A stretch of 64,000 bases of DNA from Streptomyces fildesensis (lineage in GTDB: Bacteria > Actinomycetota > Actinomycetes > Streptomycetales > Streptomycetaceae), in assembly GCF_016107395.1 (NCBI RefSeq), contig NZ_JAAIKO010000032.1, positions 29,100-93,099 on the forward strand, in the 5' to 3' direction. Position numbers and translations under genes: made by a program. The notes under the pieces are model-generated. The model was given only the letters and a program-made list of their open reading frames with translations, had not been told where the DNA came from and searched no databases. Within the stretch, counting starts at the first letter, position 1. The number at the start of each line of letters is the position of its first letter. Positions 57,912 to 64,000 of the stretch are shown piece by piece.

Positions 57912-59884
57912 CCCAGGACGTCCCGTACGGAGCCTGGCCGTCGCCGATCGGTGCGGCGACCGCCGCGTCGCACGACGGCAGCCCCGAATTCGCGGGCTTC
58001 GTCGGGGACGAGGTGTGGTGGACCGAGCCGCGCCCCGCCGAGGGCGGGCGCCGGGCGCTGGTCCGGCGGCTCGCGGACGGCAGCGAGCAGTGCCCGCTGC
58101 CCGCACCGTGGAACGTCCGCAGCCGCGTCATGGAGTACGGCGGCCGGCCGTGGGCCGGCACACCGGACGCGGACGGCCCGCTGATCGTCTTCGTGAACTT
58201 CGCCGACCAGCGCCTGTACGCGTACCGGCCGGGTGCGGAACCGCTGCCGCTGACGCCCGTCTCGGCGGTGGGCGACGGTCTGCGGTGGGTGGACCCGCAG
58301 ATCCACCAGGACCGGGGCGAGGTCTGGTGCGTCCTGGAGGAGTTCACCGGCGCCGGGCCCTCCGACGTGCGGCGCGTCATCGCCGCCGTGCCGCTGGACG
58401 GGTCGGCCGCCGCCGACCGCGGTGCGGTGCGCGAACTGACCGACGGCGCCGACCGGTTCGTCACCGGCCCCCGGCTCTCACCGGACGGGCGGCAGGTCGT
58501 CTGGATCGCCTGGAACCACCCGCTGATGCCCTGGGACGGCACCGAGCTCAAGCTCGCGCAGGTCGGGGAGGACGGCGCCTTCACCGGCGCCCGCACCCTG
58601 ATCGGCGGTCCCGAGGAATCGGTGGCACAGGCCGAATGGGCCGCGGACGGCACCCTGATCGCCGCCACGGACCGCACCGGCTGGTGGAATCTGCACCGCG
58701 TCGACCCCCGCACCGGCGAGGCCGTCAACCTCTGCCCGCGCCAGGAGGAGTTCGCCGGCCCGGTGTGGAAGCTCGGCTACCGCTGGTTCGCCCCCGTCGG
58801 CGAGGGCCTGCTCGCCGTTCTGCACGGCGTCGGAGCCCAGCGCCTCGCCATACTCGACCCGGCCACCGGCGAACTGGCCGATGTCCCGGGCCGCTGGACG
58901 GAATGGGCCGCGGGCCTCGCCACCTCCGGCACCCGGGTGCTCGACGTGGCCGCGAGCGCGCGCTCCTCGTTCGAGGTCGTCGAACTCGACACCAGCACCG
59001 GGCACACCCGCGTCATCGGCTGCGCGCACCAGGACACCGTCGACCCCGCGTTTCTGCCGGACCCCACCGCCCGGACCTTCACCGGACCCGGCGGCCGTGA
59101 AGTGCACGCGCAGGTGTACCCGCCGCACAACCCGGCGGCCGGCGCGCCGGCGGGCGACCTGCCGCCCTATGTGATCTGGGTGCACGGCGGCCCCACCAGC
59201 AGGGTCCCGATGGTGCTCGATGTGGAGATCGCCTACTTCACCTCGCGCGGCATCGGCGTCGCCGAGGTCAACTACGGCGGCTCCACCGGCTACGGCCGCG
59301 CCTACCGCGAGCGGCTCCGCGAACAGTGGGGCGTCGTGGACGTCGAGGACTGCGCCGCGGTCGCCCAGGCACTCGTCGACGAGGGCACCGCGGACGGGGC
59401 CCGGCTCGCGATCCGCGGCGGCAGCGCCGGCGGCTGGACCACCGGAGCCTCGCTCACCTCCACCGACCTGTACGCGTGCGGCGCCATCAGCTTCCCGATC
59501 CTGGACCTCACCGGCTGGTCGGCGAACGGTGAGACGCACGACTTCGAATCGCAGTACCTGGAGTCCCTCGTCGGCCCGCTCGCCGAGGTCCCCGACCGGT
59601 ACCGCGACCGCTCGCCGGTCAACGGCGCCGACCGCGTCACCGCACCGTTCCTGCTGTTGCAGGGACTGGACGACGTGATCTGTCCACCAGTCCAGTGCGA
59701 GCGCTTCCTGGAACGGATCGCCGGGCGCGGCATCCCGCACGCGTACCTCACCTTCGAGGGCGAGGGCCATGGCTTCCGCCGCGAGGACACGATCGTCGCC
59801 TGTCTGGAGGCCGAACTCTCGCTCTACGGGCAGGTCTTCGGCTTCGTGCCGCCCGGTGTGCCGAAGCTGGGTCTCACCAGATGA
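57908..59884 (+). CDS. S9-family prolyl-oligopeptidase-like peptidase
   Basis: 658 residues. The N-terminal 400 residues form a beta-propeller that filters substrates (for example LSPDGRQVVWIAWNHPLMPWDG), and the C-terminal alpha/beta-hydrolase domain carries GGSAGG with nucleophile Ser506, an Asp in GLDDVICP and His in GEGHGF. The product is an oligopeptidase or acylaminoacyl peptidase with no secretion signal. ATGA overlaps join it to the M20 gene before it and the S66 gene after it. Confidence 0.9.
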   Translation: MTQDVPYGAWPSPIGAATAASHDGSPEFAGFVGDEVWWTEPRPAEGGRRALVRRLADGSEQCPLPAPWNVRSRVMEYGGRPWAGTPDADGPLIVFVNFADQRLYAYRPGAEPLPLTPVSAVGDGLRWVDPQIHQDRGEVWCVLEEFTGAGPSDVRRVIAAVPLDGSAAADRGAVRELTDGADRFVTGPRLSPDGRQVVWIAWNHPLMPWDGTELKLAQVGEDGAFTGARTLIGGPEESVAQAEWAADGTLIAATDRTGWWNLHRVDPRTGEAVNLCPRQEEFAGPVWKLGYRWFAPVGEGLLAVLHGVGAQRLAILDPATGELADVPGRWTEWAAGLATSGTRVLDVAASARSSFEVVELDTSTGHTRVIGCAHQDTVDPAFLPDPTARTFTGPGGREVHAQVYPPHNPAAGAPAGDLPPYVIWVHGGPTSRVPMVLDVEIAYFTSRGIGVAEVNYGGSTGYGRAYRERLREQWGVVDVEDCAAVAQALVDEGTADGARLAIRGGSAGGWTTGASLTSTDLYACGAISFPILDLTGWSANGETHDFESQYLESLVGPLAEVPDRYRDRSPVNGADRVTAPFLLLQGLDDVICPPVQCERFLERIAGRGIPHAYLTFEGEGHGFRREDTIVACLEAELSLYGQVFGFVPPGVPKLGLTR

Positions 59885-60831
59885 CGGGGACCGTTCCGGA
59901 GCCGCTGCGCCGCGCGCACCGACTGGTGCCCGGCGACCGGGTCGCCGTCGTCGCCCCCAGCGGACCCGTTCCGCGGGAGCGGCTCGACGCCGGGCTCGAC
60001 ATCCTGCGCGGCTGGGGCCTCGACCCGGTCGTCGCGCCGCATGTCCTGGACCGGCACCCGGGCCTGGACTACCTGGCCGGCGCGGACCAGGACCGCGCCC
60101 GGGACCTCCAGCAGGCGTGGTGCGACCCCTCGGTGGCGGCGGTGCTCTGCGCGCGCGGCGGCTACGGCGTCCAGCGCATGGTCGACCTGCTGGACTGGAA
60201 CGCGATGCGAGCCGTGGAGCCGAAGGCGTTCATCGGCTACAGCGACATCACCGTGCTGCACGAGGCGTTCGCCACCCGGCTCGGGCTCGCCACCGTGCAC
60301 GGCCCCATGGCCGCGGCCGCCACCTTCCTCAAGGACGACCCCACCCAGGACCATCTGCGCCGCACCCTGATGGAGCCCCGGACCGTCCAGGTCCTCAGCT
60401 CGCCCGCCGCCCGGACCATGGTCCCCGGCCGGGCACGCGGCCGGACCCTCGGCGGTACCGTCTGCCTGCTCGCCGCGGAACTCGGCACCCCGGGGGCCCG
60501 GCCCGGCGCCGCCGGCGGGATCCTGCTCCTGGAGGACACCGGCGAGGAGCCGTACCGGCTGGACCGCTACCTCACCCAACTGCTGCGCTCCGGTTGGCTG
60601 GACGGCGTCGCCGGGATCGTCCTCGGCTCCTGGGCGGAGTGCGGCCCGTACGAAACCCTGCGCCCGCTGCTGCTCGACCGGCTCGGCGATCTGGGGGTGC
60701 CGGTCGTGGAGGAGCTGGGGTTCGGGCACTGCGACTCCGCGATCACCGTGCCCCTCGGCCTGCCCGCCGTCCTGGACGCCGACGCCCGCACCCTGACGAT
60801 CGAGGTCCCGGCACTCCTTACGGACCGCTGA
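59881..60831 (+). CDS. ldcA: S66-family LD-carboxypeptidase (muramoyltetrapeptide carboxypeptidase)
   Basis: 316-residue serine carboxypeptidase that releases the terminal D-alanine from murein tetrapeptides in cell-wall recycling. Nucleophile Ser121 is in FIGYSDITVLHEA, the catalytic Glu is in LLLEDTGEEPYRLDRYLTQLLRSG and the His in GFGHCDSAITVPLG. Length and motifs fit cytosolic LdcA. It closes the operon; a perfect hairpin starts two bases after the stop. Confidence 0.9.
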   Translation: MTGTVPEPLRRAHRLVPGDRVAVVAPSGPVPRERLDAGLDILRGWGLDPVVAPHVLDRHPGLDYLAGADQDRARDLQQAWCDPSVAAVLCARGGYGVQRMVDLLDWNAMRAVEPKAFIGYSDITVLHEAFATRLGLATVHGPMAAAATFLKDDPTQDHLRRTLMEPRTVQVLSSPAARTMVPGRARGRTLGGTVCLLAAELGTPGARPGAAGGILLLEDTGEEPYRLDRYLTQLLRSGWLDGVAGIVLGSWAECGPYETLRPLLLDRLGDLGVPVVEELGFGHCDSAITVPLGLPAVLDADARTLTIEVPALLTDR

Positions 60832-60832
60832 C

Positions 60833-60869
60833 GTCCCGGCCGGGTCACGCCGTCAGGACCGGCCGGGAC
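60833..60869 (+). terminator. Operon terminator after ldcA
   Basis: GTCCCGGCCGG / CCGGCCGGGAC, 11-bp perfect arms around a 15-nt loop. Its right arm ends two bases before the -10 box TAGCGT (60872-60877) of the epimerase gene, so terminator and promoter are packed together. Confidence 0.7.
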
Positions 60870-60871
60870 CG

Positions 60872-60877
60872 TAGCGT
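60872..60877 (+). promoter_or_regulatory. -10 box of the epimerase gene
   Basis: TAGCGT, six bases before ATG 60884, no ribosome binding site; leaderless transcript likely. Confidence 0.45.
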
Positions 60878-60883
60878 CGGAGC

Positions 60884-61963
60884 ATGCTGACACTCGTCAC
60901 CGGAGGCGCGGGCTTCATCGGCTCGCATATCGTGACCGCCCTCCTCGAAGCCGGACACGATGTGCGCGTCCTGGACGTCCTGCTCCCCGCCGCCCACGGC
61001 GACCGCGCCGAACCGCCCGTCCTCCCGGCCGGAGCCGACTGGCGGCGGGCCGACGTCCGGGACCGCGCGGCCGTCGAGGACGCGCTGCGCGGGGTGGACG
61101 CGGTGTGCCACCAGGCCGCCATGGTCGGACTCGGCAAGGACTTCGCCGACGCGCCCGACTACGTCAGCTGCAACGACCACGGCACGGCCGTGCTCCTCGC
61201 CGCCATGGCAGCGACCGGAGTGCGGTCCCTGGTCCTGGCCGGCTCCATGGTCGTCTACGGCGAGGGCCGGTACGCCTGCGCGCGGCACGGCGTCGTCCGC
61301 CCGGGACCGCGCCGGGTCGCCGATCTCGACGCGGGCCGCTTCGAACCGCCCTGCCCGCAGTGCGGCGATCCGCTCGCCCCCGGCCTCGTCACCGAGGACG
61401 CCCCCACCGACCCGCGCAATGTCTACGCCGCCACCAAGCTCGCCCAGGAACACCTGGCCGCCGCCTGGGCCCGCGCAGCCGACGGCCGCGCGGTGTCCCT
61501 GCGCTACCACAACGTCTACGGCCCCGGGATGCCGCGCGACACCCCGTACGCGGGCGTCGCCGCGCTCTTCCGCTCCGCCCTGGCACGCGGCGAGGCCCCC
61601 CGCGTCTTCGAGGACGGCGCCCAGCGGCGGGACTTCGTACACGTAAGGGACGTCGCGGCAGCCAACGCGGCCGCCCTCGGCGCGCTCACCGGCGGACCCT
61701 CCGGCGGGCTGCGGACGTACAACGTCGGCAGCGGCACCGTCCACTCCGTGGGCGACATGGCCGCCGCCCTCGCCACGGCCACCGGCGGGCCCGCCCCCGT
61801 CACGACGGGCGAGTACCGGCTCGGCGACGTCCGGCACATCACGGCCTCGTCCGCGCGCATCCGCACCGAACTCGGCTGGGCGCCGGCCGTCGGCTTCACC
61901 GACGGCATGCGGGACTTCGCCCGGGCCGCCCTGCGCGGGGCCGCAGCGCCCGCCCCGGCCTGA
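60884..61963 (+). CDS. NAD-dependent epimerase/dehydratase with a Cys/His insertion
   Basis: 359-residue extended short-chain dehydrogenase. VTGGAGFIGSHIVTAL is the NAD-binding motif; Ser121, Tyr181 and Lys185 (YAATK) form the catalytic triad. Between them an insertion at about residues 130-165 carries C-x2-H (132-135) and C-x2-C (157-160), a possible zinc site not found in ordinary UDP-glucose-4-epimerases. It probably acts on a nucleotide sugar; no sugar-pathway genes adjoin it. Confidence 0.85.
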   Translation: MLTLVTGGAGFIGSHIVTALLEAGHDVRVLDVLLPAAHGDRAEPPVLPAGADWRRADVRDRAAVEDALRGVDAVCHQAAMVGLGKDFADAPDYVSCNDHGTAVLLAAMAATGVRSLVLAGSMVVYGEGRYACARHGVVRPGPRRVADLDAGRFEPPCPQCGDPLAPGLVTEDAPTDPRNVYAATKLAQEHLAAAWARAADGRAVSLRYHNVYGPGMPRDTPYAGVAALFRSALARGEAPRVFEDGAQRRDFVHVRDVAAANAAALGALTGGPSGGLRTYNVGSGTVHSVGDMAAALATATGGPAPVTTGEYRLGDVRHITASSARIRTELGWAPAVGFTDGMRDFARAALRGAAAPAPA

Positions 61964-61965
61964 CG

Positions 61966-63078
61966 TCAGCCCGAGGCGGCCGGCAGGACGACCTCGAAGC
62001 GGCAGCCGCCCGGTACGTTGCGCACGGCCGCGTGGCCGGCGTGGGCCTCGACGATGCCGCGGACGATCGCGAGGCCGAGTCCGGCCCCCGCGGGAGGCGT
62101 CCTGGCTCCGGTGCCGCGCCAGCCGGTGTCGAAGACCCGGGGGAGATCGTCGGCGGGGATGCCGCCGCAGCCGTCGGTGACCGACAGGACCACGGAGTCG
62201 GCCTCGCGGTGCGCGGAGACGGCGACGGTTCCGTCGGCCGGGGTGCGGTGGATGGCGTTGGCGAGGAGGTTCGCGAGCACCCGCGTCATCTCGCGGCCGT
62301 CGACCTCCACCGGCACGGACTCGACGCCGTCGCCGATCAGCCGGACCCCGTGCTCGCGGGCCAGCGGATTGGCGCCGGCGATGGCGTCGCCCACCAGGTC
62401 GTAGACGGACATCCGGGACGGCGCCAGGGCGAGCACTCCCGCCTGGATGCGGGAGAGTTCGAAGAGATCGCCGACCATGCCGCTGAGGCGTTCCACCTCG
62501 GTCCTGATCTGCGCGTGGTAGCGCGCGGGGTCCTCCGCTATGCCGTCCTCCAGCGCCTCGGCCATGGCGCGCAGCCCGGCGAGCGGGGTGCGCAGATCGT
62601 GCGAGATCCAGGCCACCAGCTCCCGGCGGGACGCCTCCAGCGCGCGTTCGCGCTCCCGTGACGCGGCGAGCTTCGCGCTGGTGGCGGCCAGTTCGCGGCC
62701 CAGGTCGGCGAGTTCGGCGGTCGGCGCCCCGGCGGGCGCGGCGAAGATGTCGCTGTCGCCGAAGTCGCGGGTGGCGGTCGCCAGCGCGCGGCTGCCCGCG
62801 ACGACCCTGCGGCCGAGCAGCAGGCTCACGCCCAGCGAGACGACGGCGGCCATCGCGCAGACCGTTATGACCACGCCGAGGTCGTGCGAGGACAGGAACA
62901 TCGCCCAGGCGACCGAGAGCGTGCCGGCGAGCATCGCCGCCACCGTGACGGCGGCGACCACCGCGAGCGACAGCGCCACCGACCGGTTCCGCAGCAGCCG
63001 CAGTGCCAGCGCGCCGAGGAGCCCGGCGGCCGCGGCGCCGAGCGCCGCGTAGGCCGCGATCAGCAGGACGTCATGCAT
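61966..63078 (-). CDS. Sensor histidine kinase
   Basis: 370 residues. Two N-terminal membrane segments at about 5-30 and 36-62 and one at about 68-90 are followed by a HAMP-like linker, the HisKA site WISHDLRTPLAGL with phosphorylated His160, and an HATPase domain with N-box NLLANAIHRTP, DGCGGIP and GAGLGLAIVRG. Very little sequence is exposed outside, so it may sense a signal in or at the membrane. Its start overlaps the response-regulator stop by eight bases. Confidence 0.92.
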   Translation of the reverse strand: MHDVLLIAAYAALGAAAAGLLGALALRLLRNRSVALSLAVVAAVTVAAMLAGTLSVAWAMFLSSHDLGVVITVCAMAAVVSLGVSLLLGRRVVAGSRALATATRDFGDSDIFAAPAGAPTAELADLGRELAATSAKLAASRERERALEASRRELVAWISHDLRTPLAGLRAMAEALEDGIAEDPARYHAQIRTEVERLSGMVGDLFELSRIQAGVLALAPSRMSVYDLVGDAIAGANPLAREHGVRLIGDGVESVPVEVDGREMTRVLANLLANAIHRTPADGTVAVSAHREADSVVLSVTDGCGGIPADDLPRVFDTGWRGTGARTPPAGAGLGLAIVRGIVEAHAGHAAVRNVPGGCRFEVVLPAASG

Positions 63079-63865
63079 CGGGATTCACCGTTTCCTGTAC
63101 TGCCTCAGGTGCTGCCTCGGGTGCTGCCGATTCCGCCACCGAGGGCACGGGATCCGCAGGGGGAGTGCCGCGTGGCGGGTCGAAGCGGTAGCCGACGCCC
63201 CAGACCGTGCTGATCAGCAGCGGCCGGGCCGGATCGGCCTCGACCTTCTCGCGCAGCCGCCGTACGTGCACGGTGACGGTCGACAGATCGCCGAACTCCC
63301 AGCCCCACACCCGCCGCATCAGCTCCTCGCGTCCCAGTACCCGCCCGGGGTGCCGGAGGAAGAACGCGAGCAGGTCGAACTCACGGATGGTCAGGGCGAG
63401 TTCCGTGCCGCCGTGGGTGGCGCGCCGGGCGGCCGGGTCCAGGGCGAGCGGCCCCGACCGCAGCCAGGGGCCGGCGGGCGGCGGTGTCCCGGCGCGGCGC
63501 AGTACGGACTCCACGCGCAGTACCAGCTCGCGCGGGCTGAACGGCTTCGTGACGTAGTCGTCCGCGCCGACCTCCAGACCGAGGATCCGGTCGTCCTGGT
63601 CGCCGCGGGCGGTCAGCATCACGACCGGGACGGGGCCGCGCTCGCGTATCCGCCGGCACACCTCCAGCCCGTCCAGGCCGGGCAGCATCAGATCGAGGAC
63701 GACGAGGTCCGGGCGGACGGCGGCGGCACGGGCCACCGCGGTGGGTCCGTCGGCGGCCCGGTCCACGGCGAAGCCCGCGCGCAGGAGGTATCCCGCGACG
63801 ACTTCGGCGACGGTCGGATCGTCGTCCACGACGAGGATGCGGCGCTGTGCGGGTTCGGTGGTCAC
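63071..63865 (-). CDS. OmpR/PhoB-family response regulator
   Basis: 264 residues. The receiver domain has the acidic pocket LVVDDD, phospho-acceptor Asp58 in VVLDLMLPG, Thr in VVMLTARG and Lys in YVTKPFSPREL. The C-terminal winged helix ends TVWGVGYRFDPPRG. A Pro/Ala/Glu-rich tail of about 30 residues follows. It is transcribed before the kinase gene. GTG start with CAGACT six bases upstream on the minus strand, suggesting a leaderless mRNA. Target genes are unknown. Confidence 0.93.
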   Translation of the reverse strand: MTTEPAQRRILVVDDDPTVAEVVAGYLLRAGFAVDRAADGPTAVARAAAVRPDLVVLDLMLPGLDGLEVCRRIRERGPVPVVMLTARGDQDDRILGLEVGADDYVTKPFSPRELVLRVESVLRRAGTPPPAGPWLRSGPLALDPAARRATHGGTELALTIREFDLLAFFLRHPGRVLGREELMRRVWGWEFGDLSTVTVHVRRLREKVEADPARPLLISTVWGVGYRFDPPRGTPPADPVPSVAESAAPEAAPEAVQETVNPDA

Positions 63866-63975
63866 GCTTCGAGTCTGGCACCGGGCGCCGGGAGCGGGCT
63901 CCCGGGTGGGGGCTCAGGAGTCCGACGTCCGTGTTTCGTAAGGATCCAAAGCCCGGAATGTCGGTTTCTGCTTCG

Positions 63976-63981
63976 TAGGGT
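63976..63981 (+). promoter_or_regulatory. -10 box before the last, truncated gene
   Basis: TAGGGT ends seven bases before GTG 63989; GAGGAG in between could also serve as ribosome binding site. Confidence 0.35.
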
Positions 63982-63988
63982 GAGGAGC

Positions 63989-64000
63989 GTGACCAACCCA
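63989..64000 (+). CDS. Start of a gene cut by the window end
   Basis: GTG ACC AAC CCA (VTNP) follows GAGGAG and a TANNNT box, the usual look of a gene start here. Only four codons are visible, so nothing can be said about the product. Confidence 0.4.

Noticed and set aside
1..64000. CRISPR arrays, rRNA or tRNA genes, insertion sequences and prophage genes
   Set aside because: No regularly spaced repeats, no cloverleaf sequences and no transposase, integrase or phage structural proteins were seen on either strand.

Overview
The window is very G+C-rich DNA with the codon bias and gene families of a Streptomyces-like actinomycete (mycothiol-type DinB proteins, a SpoIIE/GAF phosphatase, ethylmalonyl-CoA pathway genes, an F420-type LLM oxidoreductase, secreted GDSL lipase, many TANNNT promoters directly in front of start codons). 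It looks like ordinary chromosome, mostly primary and nutrient metabolism. I saw no rRNA or tRNA gene, CRISPR array, transposase, integrase or prophage.

Layout. 1-5.8 kb: end of a ROK sugar kinase with a coupled membrane protein, a PcaL fusion enzyme, a metallo-beta-lactamase-fold protein, exonuclease III and small proteins. 5.9-9.1 kb: a four-gene polar amino-acid ABC importer. 9.1-18.1 kb: secreted and envelope proteins (an S15-like hydrolase, GDSL lipase, ZIP transporter, gamma-glutamyltranspeptidase, a SecD-head-like lipoprotein). 18.2-26.7 kb: one seven-gene operon centred on reductive pyrimidine or hydantoin breakdown (amidohydrolase, aminotransferase, hydantoinase, LLM oxidoreductase, NCS1 permease, then an IMPase-like phosphatase and a FAD oxidoreductase). 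26.7-34.7 kb: small metabolic genes, two Nudix proteins, a cytosolic GGT-like protein, two decayed genes and a glycerate kinase. 34.8-44.7 kb: one minus-strand block carrying phospholipid genes psd-pssA and the ethylmalonyl-CoA genes ccr-ecm-maoC-acd with a TetR regulator and a double-domain 3-hydroxyacyl-CoA dehydrogenase. 45-55.6 kb: HEAT, GNAT, radical SAM, SRPBCC, an MFS pump with fused beta-sandwich domains, a large membrane protein, a SpoIIE-type phosphatase and a methyltransferase. 55.6-60.8 kb: a tightly coupled four-peptidase operon (M55, M20, S9, S66). 60.9-64 kb: an epimerase, a two-component system and the first codons of another gene.

How the genes work together. The ethylmalonyl-CoA block converts acetyl-CoA-derived C4 units through crotonyl-CoA carboxylation, ethylmalonyl-CoA mutation, methylsuccinyl-CoA oxidation and mesaconyl-CoA hydration; the lyase expected to complete the route is not at this locus. 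The pyrimidine operon covers import, ring opening, decarbamoylation and transamination but has no recognisable dihydropyrimidine dehydrogenase. The peptidase operon is suited to degrading D-amino-acid-containing and cell-wall peptides, and a near-perfect match to the DasR operator lies upstream of it. That combination is the most interesting lead here.

Starts, promoters and operators were read by eye. Distances and palindromes were checked base by base, but no homology search or folding calculation was run.
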